Source: Mesostigma viride
Lineage: Eukaryota; Streptophyta; Mesostigmatophyceae; Mesostigmatales; Mesostigmataceae
Direction of reading: 5' to 3'
Assembly: GCA_009746045.1 (NCBI GenBank)
Contig: RPFO01002239.1
Span: 1-25,305, forward strand
Length of the DNA stretch: 25,305 nucleotides
Position 1 is the first letter of the stretch. Each line of letters opens with the position of its first letter. Position numbers and translations under genes: made by a program. The notes below the pieces were generated by a model. The model was not told where the DNA came from. It searched no databases and saw nothing but the letters and a program-made list of their open reading frames with translations. This document shows, one piece after another, positions 9,556-18,273 of the stretch.

Positions 9556-10649
9556 ATTGCGTGCATGGTGTGTGTACGTGTGTGTGCAGCCGCCCCTTGC
9601 GTGCGCGGTGTGTGTACGTGTGTGTGCACTCGCCCCTTGCGTGCGCGGTGGATGTACAGGTGTGTGCAGCCGCCCCTTGCGTGCATGGTGTATGTACATG
9701 TGTGTGCAGCCGCCCCTTGCGTGCGCGGTGGATGTACATGTGTGTGCAGCCGAACCTTGCGTGCATGGTGTGTGTACCTGTGCGTGAAGTCGCTCCTTGC
9801 GTGCATGGTGTGTGTACGTGTGTGTGCAGCCGCCCCTTGCGTGCATGGTGTATGTACATGTGAGTGCCGTTGCCCCTTGCGTGCGCGGTGTATGTACGTG
9901 TGTGTGCAGCCGTCCCTTAATTGCGTGCGCGGTGTGTGTACGTGTGTGTGCATTCGCCCCTTGCGTGCGCGGTGTATGTACGTGTGTGCAGCCGCCCCTT
10001 GCGTGCGCGGTGTATGCCAGTGTGTGTGCATGCCGGCCCTTGCGTGCAAGGTGTGTGTAAGTGTGTGTGCAGCCCCTTGCGTGCATGGTGTATGTACGTG
10101 TGTGTGCAGCTGCCCCTTGCGTGCGCGGTGTGTGTACGTGTGTGTGCAGCCGCCCGGTGGTTGCGCGGTGTATGTACATGTGTGTGCAGTTGCCCCTTGC
10201 GTGCGCGGTGTATGTACGTGTGTGTGCAGCCGCCCCTTGCGTGCGCGGTGTAGGTACGTGTGTGTGCAGCCGCCCCAAGCGTGCGCGGTGTGTGTACATG
10301 TGTGTGCAGTTGCCCCTTGCGTGCGCGGTGTATGTACGTGTGTGTGCAGCCGCCCCGTGGTTGCGCGGTGTATGTACATGTGTGTGCAGTTGCCCCTTGC
10401 GTGCGCGGTGTATGTACGTGTGTGTGCAGCCGCCCCTTGCGTGCGCGGTGTAGGTACGTGTGTGTGCAGCCGCCCCAAGCGTGCGCGGTGTGTGTACATG
10501 TGTGTGCAGTTGCCCCTTGCGTGCGCGGTGTGTGTACGTGTGTGTGCAGCCGCCCCTTGCGTGCGCGGTGGATGTACGTGTGTGTGCAGTTGCCCCTTGC
10601 GTGCGCGGTGGTTTTTCGTGTGTGTGCAGCCGGCCCTTGCGTGCGCGGT
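9556..10649 (+). repeat. 1.1-kb higher-order repeat, copy 2
   Basis: Copy of 6035-7128, displaced by 3521 bp with the same order of rare variant units. Differences include CATTCGCC near 9951 and CCCGGTGGTTG near 10154. The left boundary falls where CATGCCGGCCC (copy 1) is replaced by CATGCCGGCAA (copy 2). The right boundary falls where copy 1 continues with GAGTGCAGCTG and copy 2 with GTGTGCAGTTG. Confidence 0.85.
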
Positions 10650-11019
10650 GTGTGTACATGTGTGTGCAGTTGCCCCTTGCGTGCGCGGTGTATGTACGTG
10701 TGTGTGCAGCCGGCCCTTGCGTGCGCGGTGGATGTACGTGTGTGTGCAGCCGGCCCTTGCGTGCATGGTGTGTGTACGTCTGTGTGCAGCCGGCCCTTGC
10801 GTGCGCGGTGGATGTACATGTGTGTGCAGTCGCCCCTTGCGTGCGCGGTGTGTGTACATGTGAGTGCAGCTGCCCCAAGCGTGCGCGGTGTATGTACGTG
10901 TGTGTGCAGCCGGCCCGTGGCTGCGCGGTGTATGTACATGTGTGTGCAGCTGCCCCTTGCGTGCGCGGTGTATGTACGTGTGTGTGCAGCCGGCCCTTGC
11001 GTGCGCGGTGTAGGTACGT

Positions 11020-12059
11020 GTGTGTGCAGCCGCCCCAAGCGTGCGCGGTGTGTGTACATGTGTGTGCAGTTGCCCCTTGCGTGCGCGGTGTGTGTACGTG
11101 TGTGTGCAGCCGCCCCTTGCGTGCGCGGTGGATGTACGTGTGTGTGCAGCCGGCCCTTGCGTGCGCGGTGGATGTACGTGTGTGTGCAGCCGGCCCTTGC
11201 GTGCGCGGTGTGTGTACATGTGAGTGCAGCTAGCCCAAGCGTGCGCGGTGTGTGTACATGTGTGTGCAGTTGCCCCTTGCGTGCGCGGTGGATGTACGTG
11301 TGTGTGCAGCCGCCCCTTGCGTGCGCGGTGTAGGTACGTGTGTGTGCAGCCGCCCCAAGCGTGCGCGGTGTGTGTACGTGTGTGTGCAGTTGCCCCTTGC
11401 GTGCGCGGTGTAGGTACATGTGTGTGCAGTTGCCCCTTGCGTGCGCGGTGTATGTACATGTGTGTGCAGTTGCCCCTTGCGTGCGCGGTGTATGTACGTG
11501 TGTGTGCAGCCGCCCCTTGCGTGCGCGGTGTAGGTACGTGTGTGTGCAGCCGCCCCAAGCGTGCGCGGTGTGTGTACATGTGTGTGCAGTTGCCCCTTGC
11601 GTGCGCGGTGTGTGTACGTGTGTGTGCAGCCGCCCCTTGCGTGCGCGGTGGATGTACGTGTGTGTGCAGTTGCCCCTTGCGTGCGCGGTGGATGTACGTG
11701 TGTGTGCAGCCGGCCCTTGCGTGCGCGGTGTGTGTACATGTGAGTGCAGCTGCCCCAAGCGTGCGCGGTGTGTGTACATGTGTGTGCAGTTGCCCCTTGC
11801 GTGCGCGGTGGATGTACGTGTGTGTGCAGCCGCCCCTTGCGTGCGCGGTGTAGGTACGTGTGTGTGCAGCCGCCCCAAGCGTGCGCGGTGTGTGTACGTG
11901 TGTGTGCAGTTGCCCCTTGCGTGCGCGGTGTGTGTACATGTGTGTGCAGTTGCCCCTTGCGTGCGCGGTGTATGTACGTGTGTGTGCAGCCGGCCCTTGC
12001 GTGCGCGGTGTATGTACGTGTGTGTGCAGCTGCCCCAAGCGTGCGCGGTGTGTGTACAT
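11020..12059 (+). repeat. 520-bp (13-unit) higher-order repeat, second location
   Basis: The same 13-unit step occurs again: the variant order starting at 11020, 11224 and 11340 recurs at 11540, 11744 and 11860. A one-base variant, CAGCTAGCCC near 11227, marks the first copy against CAGCTGCCCC in the second. Confidence 0.75.
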
Positions 12060-13202
12060 GTGTGTGCAGTTGCCCCTTGCGTGCGCGGTGGACGTACGTG
12101 TGTGTGCATGCCGGCAATTGCGTGCATGGTGTGTGTACGTGTGTGTGCAGCCGCCCCTTGCGTGCGCGGTGTGTGTACGTGTGTGTGCATGCCGGCAATT
12201 GCGTGCATGGTGTGTGTACGTGTGTGTGCAGCCGGCCCTTGCGTGCGCGGTGTGTGTACATGTGAGTGCAGCTGCCCCAAGCGTGCGCGGTGTGTGTACA
12301 TGTGTGTGCAGTTGCCCCTTGCGTGCGCGGTGGATGTACGTGTGTGTGCATGCCGGCAATTGCGTGCATGGTGTGTGTACGTGTGTGTGCAGCCGCCCCT
12401 TGCGTGCGCGGTGTGTGTACGTGTGTGTGCACTCGCCCCTTGCGTGCGCGGTGGATGTACATGTGTGTGCAGCCGCCCCTTGCGTGCATGGTGTATGTAC
12501 ATGTGTTTGCACTCGCCCCTTGCGTGCGCGGTGGATGTACATGTGTGTGCAGCCGAACCTTGCGTGCATGGTGTGTGTACCTGTGCGTGAAGTCGCTCCT
12601 TGCGTGCATGGTGTGTGTACGTGTGTGTGCAGCCGCCCCTTGCGTGCATGGTGTATGTACATGTGAGTGCTGTTGCCCCTTGCGTGCGCGGTGTATGTAC
12701 GTGTGTGTGCAGCCGTCCCTTCATTGCGTGCGCGGTGTGTGTACGTGTGTGTGCAGCCGCCCCTTGCGTGCATGGTGAGTGTACCTGTGCGTGAAGTCGC
12801 TCCTTGCGTGCATGGTGTGTGTACGTGTGTGTGCAAACGCCCCTTGCGTGCATGGTGTATGTACATGTGAGTGCCGTTGCCCCAAGCGTGCATTGTGTGT
12901 GTAAGTGTGTGTGCAGCCGGCCCTTGGGTGCATGGTGTGTGTACATGTGAGTGCAGCCGGCCCTTGCGTGCATGGTGTGTGTACGTGTGTGTGCAGTTGC
13001 CCCTTGCGTGCGCGGTGGATGTACGTGTGTGTGCAGCCGGCCCTTGCGTGCGCGGTGTGTGTACATGTGAGTGCAGCCGCCCCAAGCGTGTGTACATGTG
13101 TGTGCAGTTGCCCCTTGCGTGCGCAGTGGATGTACGTGCGTGTGCATGCCGGCAATTGCGTGCATGGTGTGTGTACGTGTGTGTGCAGCCGCCCCTTGCG
13201 TG

Positions 13203-13207
13203 CGCGG
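13203..13207 (+). repeat. target-site duplication, left copy (CGCGG)
   Basis: CGCGG lies directly before the TGTCA start of the 5' LTR and is repeated directly after the TGACA end of the 3' LTR (15819-15823). Removing the element and one CGCGG restores a normal minisatellite unit reading TTGCGTGCGCGG then TGTGTGTACG. A 5-bp duplication is typical of LTR-retrotransposon integrases. Confidence 0.95.
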
Positions 13208-13210
13208 TGT

Positions 13211-13232
13211 CAGGGTTTTAGTATAAACCCTG
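13211..13232. repeat. perfect 8-bp hairpin at the LTR tip
   Basis: CAGGGTTT (13211-13218) and AAACCCTG (13225-13232) are perfect inverted repeats around a 6-nt loop TAGTAT, three bases inside the LTR end. The arms happen to contain AGGGTTT and AAACCCT, permutations of the plant-type telomere heptamer. The same structure is at 15223-15244. It could affect integrase recognition or the 3' end of the transcript, but this is inference. Confidence 0.7.
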
Positions 13233-13423
13233 GATGTGCCCGTTTGCCAGCCTATGTTATGTTGTGGCCAATCTTCTGTATTTTCTGGCCAAGGATATTA
13301 TTAGGGCTGAGTAGGGCTTGCCGTGTTCTTTCCGGCGGTACTTTTCTTATGACGGACAGTTGAGTATGCACAAAGATATTAGGTGCCGAAGTTAGGATTA
13401 ATTCGGCTCTACCTTGTGGTTGC

Positions 13424-13460
13424 ATGGTACGGCTTGTAGGGCGTGAGTATCTCGTACCAT
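13424..13460. repeat. 8-bp inverted repeat in U3
   Basis: ATGGTACG (13424-13431) pairs perfectly with CGTACCAT (13453-13460) across a 21-nt loop. A second small palindrome, CGAATATTCG, follows near 13516-13525. Both are duplicated in the 3' LTR. Dyad symmetry of this kind in U3 can be a protein-binding site; no factor is assigned. Confidence 0.55.
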
Positions 13461-13604
13461 TTGGCGGTGGCTAACTCCTAGCGCCGCGCAATAGTGGGGT
13501 CGAATATTGGTGCCGAATATTCGCATCATTGCCTAGTGGATTTTGTGTGCCAGTTGTGCAAGTGGAGACACTTTATGTGTTAAGTTAACGTAGGGATAAT
13601 GTGT

Positions 13605-13644
13605 GCAGCCGACATTGGACATTGTTTAAGAGGTCGGCGTGCAC
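13605..13644. repeat. long imperfect hairpin in the LTR
   Basis: TGCAGCCGAC pairs with GTCGGCGTGCA (one bulged G) around a loop of about 19 nt, giving roughly 10 base pairs. It lies upstream of the TATA-like sequence in each LTR, so it would be in U3 if that TATA is used, or in the leader if transcription starts earlier. Confidence 0.5.
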
Positions 13645-13718
13645 CTTTTCACGTTACCTGATGGTGGGCCAGTTGCCTTGTGGCTTGGCAATGGACACCG
13701 GTCACGGTCCTTAAATTC

Positions 13719-13727
13719 TATATATGT
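13719..13727 (+). promoter_or_regulatory. TATA-like element in the LTR
   Basis: CTATATATG lies in an AT-rich stretch about 80 bp before the end of the LTR and is the best TATA-box candidate in it. If used, transcription would start about 25-35 bp downstream, leaving an R-U5 of about 50 bp. The same sequence occurs in the 3' LTR. The assignment is inference from position and composition. Confidence 0.4.
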
Positions 13728-13806
13728 GTCTTTTATTGTATTAATGAAATGAGTTGTGCCGCAACATTTGAGCTCATTCGTTGACGCATTATTAGGATTT
13801 TTGACA

Positions 13807-13818
13807 TGGTATCGGGAG
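13807..13818 (+). other. primer-binding site, tRNA-Met-like
   Basis: TGGTATCGGGAG starts at the first base after the 5' LTR. It begins with TGG, the complement of the tRNA CCA end. Its first seven bases equal TGGTATC of the common initiator-Met primer-binding site TGGTATCAGAGC, and the rest matches only partly. Another tRNA primer is possible. The position fixes the element's plus orientation. Confidence 0.65.
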
Positions 13819-15211
13819 GGAAAGTTCCCCACCTTTGAGACGACTTTGAACGACATTCTTGTGACCATGATGAAGCCATTTTACCCTGCCGGCGCATATA
13901 ATTGATGGCGGCAGCGTTGTTACGTAATTTCGTGAGCAATGTCGTGAGGATTCATACGTCGCAGCATTTTGAATTTGAAGTTCGGCGGAACGGGCAGAAA
14001 TTTCATGGGTCGACAGGCCTGGGCCAGCGCAGCCACGCAGGCGAGTTGTTATATGTGTCAAAGCCAGCGGAACTTTCATGTTTCGGGTTTGCTGTGGGCT
14101 GGCGCCGCCTGGCGTTGAGCCCCGCATGGCGAGGTCAAGGCTCTGGTTCCAGCTGGGTGCAGACTTTTTTCTCTTTTTCTGTACCAGTGACCTGCGCATC
14201 AACATGTGGCTCGGAGCGGACGTCGGCTGGAATTTTGCGAGCAACCAGCGCAACGGATTATCGCCATTTTTGGTGGCGCAGCCTGCGGAATTTCCAGCAT
14301 TTTTTGTCGACGAGGACTGCCTGCCTACCGGCTTTTTGTTGGCGATGAAGATGTTGGCCAGGAGTGCCAGCATGGTCTCTCTTTTGAAGCTGGCTATGCC
14401 AGTGGGTTTTTGATTTTGAAGCTGGTCAGGAGTACCAGTGAGCTGCATGTTATTTTAGAAGCTCTAAGCCAAGGGAGCTTGTGACATTTTAAAGCTGACA
14501 AAAATATTTGCCCCCACTTATTTCTTGAGGGGGGGTGTGTTGACATGAGACTGGCTCGCGACGACATTTGTGGGGCCTAACGTGGCCTGTGGTCTGTATT
14601 GACCTACTTTGGGATGTACGCGCCTGCTTTGCATGCAAACTTGGTGGTCAGCTGTGTTTTTGAATGGACGAGGCAAACTAGCATGTGCAGCCTAGTGTTT
14701 TGGCCAGTCTGGAGGTTGGGATCAGTCCAACCTGTTATGGGAGCGCTCTGGGGGAAGTTCTTGGTTGACTTTCCATGCTCGGGACCTGATCACTCCCGGG
14801 AGTTTGTTGGCACGACGGCGTGCCAGCGTGGGGCCGTGGAGGCCTTGGGACCGTGGTGGTCCATTTTAGGGCTATTGGTAGCCTGATGGGGCAGTGTTTG
14901 CCCATGTGTGCTATTCCTGGCAAGTGTAGTTGTTGTGACTTATTGCTGTGTTTCTGCATCAGACCTGGGACGCTGGGGCTGTCAGTTTATACCTCTAGGG
15001 ACGCCTGGATGTATTTTGGAAGAGACGCAGGCATGTAGCACCTTTGTTGTTATGACCAGGATGGCATTTTTTCAGTGAATGTGTTGCTGGATGGTTCCTT
15101 GGGAGGGGCTTCCCGGGTAAGGGGGGGTTGCTGGGGTATGTTGTACCCGGCAAGCCCTACCCTAGTTGAGGGGGGACTTGACGTTCATTGGACCCTGCAC
15201 TGGCAACGTGC
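13819..15211 (+). other. retrotransposon interior without recognisable coding domains
   Basis: About 1.4 kb lies between the primer-binding site and the polypurine tract. I looked for CCHC zinc knuckles, the protease DTG/DSG, the reverse transcriptase YxDD and the integrase HHCC/DDE motifs in the short frames and saw none. The centre (about 14375-14510) contains imperfect short repeats of TTTTGAAGCTGG / ATTTTAGAAGCT / ATTTTAAAGCTG. Several further purine runs occur (14527-14535, 15119-15127 and 15168-15175). The longest ATG frame on the element's sense strand is described separately. An open frame of 218 codons on the opposite strand (13792-14448) crosses the LTR boundary and is not protein-like. 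Confidence 0.8.
13905..14348 (+). CDS. hypothetical ORF inside the retrotransposon, 147 codons
   Basis: This is the longest sense-strand frame from an ATG in the element (start MAAALLRNFVSNVV, end TACLPAFCWR). It lies just downstream of the primer-binding site, where gag would be expected. It has no zinc knuckle, no capsid-like motif I recognise and no protease signature. The composition drifts to low-complexity Ser/Phe/Arg/Trp in the second half. A gag relic or a chance frame are both possible; chance is more likely. Confidence 0.15.
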   Translation: MAAALLRNFVSNVVRIHTSQHFEFEVRRNGQKFHGSTGLGQRSHAGELLYVSKPAELSCFGFAVGWRRLALSPAWRGQGSGSSWVQTFFSFSVPVTCASTCGSERTSAGILRATSATDYRHFWWRSLRNFQHFLSTRTACLPAFCWR

Positions 15212-15219
15212 AAGGGGGG
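15212..15219 (+). other. polypurine tract
   Basis: AAGGGGGG lies immediately before the TGTCA start of the 3' LTR, exactly where plus-strand DNA synthesis would be primed. Together with the primer-binding site it shows that the priming signals of a retrotransposon are kept although its genes are gone. Confidence 0.85.
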
Positions 15220-15818
15220 TGTCAGGGTTTTAGTATAAACCCTGGATGTGCCCGTTTGCCAGCCTATGTTATGTTGTGGCCAATCTTCTGTATTTTCTGG
15301 CCAAGGATATTATTAGGGCTGAGTAGGGCTTGCCGTGTTCTTTCCGGCGGTACTTTTCTTATGACGGACAGTTGAGTATGCACAAAGATATTAGGTGCCG
15401 AAGTTAGGATTAATTCGGCTCTACCTTGTGGTTGCATGGTACGGCTTGTAGGGCGTGAGTATCTCGTACCATTTGGCGGTGGCTAACTCCTAGCGCCGCG
15501 CAATAGTGGGGTCGAATATTGGTGCCGAATATTCGCATCATTGCCTAGTGGATTTTGTGTGCCAGTTGTGCAAGTGGAGACACTTTATGTGTTAAGTTAA
15601 CGTAGGGATAATGTGTGCAGCCGACATTGGACATTGTTTAAGAGGTCGGCGTGCACCTTTTCACGTTACCTGATGGTGGGCCAGTTGCCTTGTGGCTTGG
15701 CAATGGACACCGGTCACGGTCCTTAAATTCTATATATGTGTCTTTTATTGTATTAATGAAATGAGTTGTGCCGCAACATTTGAGCTCATTCGTTGACGCA
15801 TTATTAGGATTTTTGACA
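15220..15818 (+). repeat. 3' long terminal repeat, 599 bp
   Basis: It is equal in length to the 5' LTR and reads the same throughout by eye. The TATA-like element (15731-15739) and the inverted repeats are duplicated, so it could drive transcription into the right-hand minisatellite block. Its last bases TTTTGACA are followed by the duplicated CGCGG. Confidence 0.95.
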
Positions 15819-15823
15819 CGCGG
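15819..15823 (+). repeat. target-site duplication, right copy (CGCGG)
   Basis: This is the second copy of the 5-bp target site, directly after the 3' LTR, continuing as TGTGTGTACG in the phase expected for the interrupted 40-bp unit. Confidence 0.95.
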
Positions 15824-16985
15824 TGTGTGTACGTGTGTGTGCACTCGCCCCTTGCGTGCGCGGTGTATGTACGTGTGTGCAGCCGCCCCTTGCGTGCGCG
15901 GTGTATGCCAGTGTGTGTGCATGCCGGCCCTTGCGTGCAAGGTGTGTGTAAGTGTGTGTGCAGCCCCTTGCGTGCATGGTGTATGTACGTGTGTGTGCAG
16001 CTGCCCCTTGCGTGCGCGGTGTGTGTACGTGTGTGTGCAGCCGCCCCAAGCGTGCGCGGTGTATGTACGTGTGTGTGCAGCCGGCCCTTGCGTGCATGGT
16101 GTGTGTACGTGTGTGTGCAGCCGGCCCTTGCGTGCGCGGTGGATGTACATGTGTGTGCAGTCGCCCCTTGCGTGCGCGGTGTAGGTATACGTATGTGTGC
16201 AGCCGCCCCTTGCGTGCGCGGTGTAGGTACGTGTGTGTGCAGCCGCCCCAAGCGTGCGCGGTGTATGTACGTGTGTGTGCAGCCGCCCCTTGCGTGCGCG
16301 GTGGATGTACGTGTGTGTGCAGCCACCCCTTGCGTGCGCGGTGTATTTACGTGTGTGTGCAGCCGCCCCAAGCGTGCGCGGTGTGTGTACGTGTGTGTGC
16401 AGTTGCCCCTTGCGTGCGCGGTGTGTGTACATGTGTGTGCAGTTGCCCCTTGCGTGCGCGGTGGATGTACGTGTGTGTGCAGCCGCCCCTTGCGTGCGCG
16501 GTGTATTTACGTGTGTGTGCAGCCGCCCCAAGCGTGCGCGGTGTGTGTACGTGTGTGTGCAGTTGCCCCTTGCGTGCGCGGTGTGTGTACATGTGTGTGC
16601 AGTTGCCCCTTGCGTGCGCGGTGTATGTACATGTGTGTGCAGTTGCCCCTTGCGTGCGCGGTGTATGTACGTGTGTGTGCAGCCGCCCCTTGCGTGCGCG
16701 GTGTAGGTACGTGTGTGTGCAGCCGCCCCAAGCGTGCCCGGTGTGTGTACATGTGTGTGCAGTTGCCCCTTGCGTGCGCGGTGTGTGTACGTGTGTGTGC
16801 AGCCGCCCCTTGCGTGCGCGGTGGATGTACGTGTGTGTGCAGTTGCCCCTTGCGTGCGCGGTGGATGTACGTGTGTGTGCAGCCGCCCCTTGCGTGCGCG
16901 GTGTGTGTACATGTGAGTGCAGCTGCCCCAAGCGTGCGCGGTGTGTGTACATGTGTGTGCAGTTGCCCCTTGCGTGCGCGGTGGA

Positions 16986-18037
16986 TGTACGTGTGTGTGC
17001 AGCCGCCCCTTGCGTGCGCGGTGTATGTACGTGCGTGTGCAGCCGCCCCTTGCGTGCGCGGTGTATGTACATGTGTGTGCATCCTTGTCCTTGCGTGCGC
17101 GGTGTATGTACATGTGTTTGCACTCGCCCCTTGCGTGCGCGGTGGATGTACATGTGTGTGCAGCCGCCCCTTGCGTGCATGGTTTATGTACATGTGTGTG
17201 CAGTCGCCGGCCCCGTGCGTGCGCGGTGGATGTACGTGTGTGTGCAGCCGCCCCGTGCGTGCATGGTGTGTGTACGTGTGTGTGCAGCAGCCCCTTGCGT
17301 GCGCGGTGTATGTACGTTTCTGTGCATGCCGGCCCTTGCGTGCATGGTGTATGTACATGTGCTTGCACTGGCCCCTTGCGTGCGCGGTGTATGTACGTGT
17401 GTGTGCAGCCCCCCTTGCGTGCGCGGTGTATGTACGTGTGTGCGCACTCGCCCCTTGCGTGCGCGGTGTATGTACGTGTGTGTGCATGCCGGCAATTGCG
17501 TGCATGGTGTGTGTACGTGTGTGTGCAGCCGCCCCTTGCGTGCGCGGTGTATGTACGTGCGTGTGCAGCCGCCCCTTGCGTGCGCGGTGTATGTACATGT
17601 GTGTGCATCCTTGTCCTTGCGTGCGCGGTGTATGTACATGTGTTTGCACTCGCCCCTTGCGTGCGCGGTGGATGTACATGTGTGTGCAGCCGCCCCTTGC
17701 GTGCATGGTTTATGTACATGTGTGTGCAGTCGCCGGCCCCGTGCGTGCGCAGTGGATGTACGTGTGTGTGCAGCCGCCCCGTGCGTGCATGGTGTGTGTA
17801 CGTGTGTGTGCAGCAGCCCCTTGCGTGCGCGGTGTATGTACGTTTCTGTGCATGCCGGCCCTTGCGTGCATGGTGTATGTACATGTGCTTGCACTGGCCC
17901 CTTGCGTGCGCGGTGTATGTACGTGTGTGTGCAGCCCCCCTTGCGTGCGCGGTGTATGTACGTGTGTGCGCACTCGCCCCTTGCGTGCGCGGTGTATGTA
18001 CGTGTGTGTGCATGCCGGCAATTGCGTGCATGGTGTG
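16986..18037 (+). repeat. 526-bp tandem higher-order repeat, two copies
   Basis: Copy A (16986-17511) and copy B (17512-18037) run in the same variant order at a step of 526 bp, that is 13 units including several 41-bp forms. The match continues to about 18072. Both copies match 3924-4424 of block 1 over their first 501 bp, and diverge from it where CATGCCGGCAATTGCG replaces CAGCCGCC. Confidence 0.85.
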
Positions 18038-18273
18038 TGTACGTGTGTGTGCAGCCGCCCCTTGCGTGCGCGGTGTGTGTACGTGTGTGTGCACTCGCCC
18101 CTTGCGTGCGCGGTGGATGTACATGTGTGTGCAGCCGCCCCTTGCGTGCATGGTGTATGTCCATGTGTGGGCAGTTGCCCCTTGCGTGCGCGGCGTATGT
18201 ACATGTTTTTGCACTCGCCCCTTGCGTGCATGGTGTATGTATGTGTGTGTGCAGCCGCCCCTTGCGTGCGCGG

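Larger units (their letters stand above)
3113..13207 (+). repeat. giant 40-bp minisatellite, block 1 (about 250 units)
   Basis: The consensus unit is two 20-mers in succession: first GTGTATGTACGTGTGTGTGC, then AGCCGCCCCTTGCGTGCGCG. Units are 40 bp in most places; 41-bp forms contain CATCCTTGTCC or CATGCCGG, and 38-bp forms have lost a GT. Recurrent variants are CAGTTGCCCC, CAGCCGCCCCAAGCG, CACTCGCCCC, CATGCCGGCAATTGCG, CCCCGTGGTTGCG, and TGTACATG for TGTACGTG. Variants are not evenly spread: the CATCCTTGTCC and TTTGCACTCG forms are concentrated before about 5100, whereas CAGTTGCC, CCAAGCG and CGTGGTTGCG dominate 6590-13000. All three minus frames and long stretches of the plus frames are open because the unit has no stop codon. 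The resulting Cys/Val-rich (plus) and His/Thr/Arg-rich (minus) reading frames have a 40-residue period and are not annotated as genes. Confidence 0.98.
13208..13806 (+). repeat. 5' long terminal repeat, 599 bp
   Basis: It begins TGTCAGGG and ends GATTTTTGACA, giving a 5-bp terminal inverted repeat TGTCA/TGACA. It is the same length as the 3' LTR and I find no difference on reading both through. A TATA-like CTATATATG (13719-13727) lies about 80 bp from the 3' end and could be the U3 promoter, with a short R-U5 behind it. Internal inverted repeats lie at 13211-13232, 13424-13460 and 13605-13644. Confidence 0.95.
13208..15818 (+). mobile_element. non-autonomous LTR retrotransposon, 2611 bp
   Basis: Two 599-bp direct terminal repeats (13208-13806 and 15220-15818) start TGTCA and end TGACA. 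They enclose 1413 bp and are flanked by the 5-bp duplication CGCGG. A primer-binding-site-like TGGTATCGGGAG follows the 5' LTR and a polypurine AAGGGGGG precedes the 3' LTR, which sets the orientation as plus. The interior has no recognisable gag zinc knuckle, protease, reverse transcriptase, RNase H or integrase, so mobilisation must have come from a relative elsewhere. It is larger than classical TRIM elements and much smaller than LARDs. The LTRs read as identical, so the insertion is recent. It sits inside one 40-bp unit of the minisatellite. Superfamily (Ty1/copia or Ty3/gypsy) cannot be assigned without pol. Confidence 0.95.

Noticed and set aside
5626-13165. Minus-strand open frames of 1000-2233 codons, His/Thr/Arg-rich
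   Set aside because: They have the same 40-residue period as the DNA repeat and overlap each other in different frames; they end only where CTA, TTA or TCA variants happen to occur on the plus strand.
13590-13600. TAGGGATAA resembling part of a homing-endonuclease site in the LTR
   Set aside because: Only the first half of the 18-bp I-SceI site is present, as expected by chance.
13792-14448. 218-codon minus-strand frame in the retrotransposon as a gene
   Set aside because: It runs antisense to the element as fixed by the primer-binding site and polypurine tract, crosses the LTR boundary and shows no recognisable motif.
13208-15818. The element as a DNA transposon
   Set aside because: Long direct (not inverted) terminal repeats, a primer-binding site, a polypurine tract and a 5-bp target duplication identify an LTR retrotransposon.
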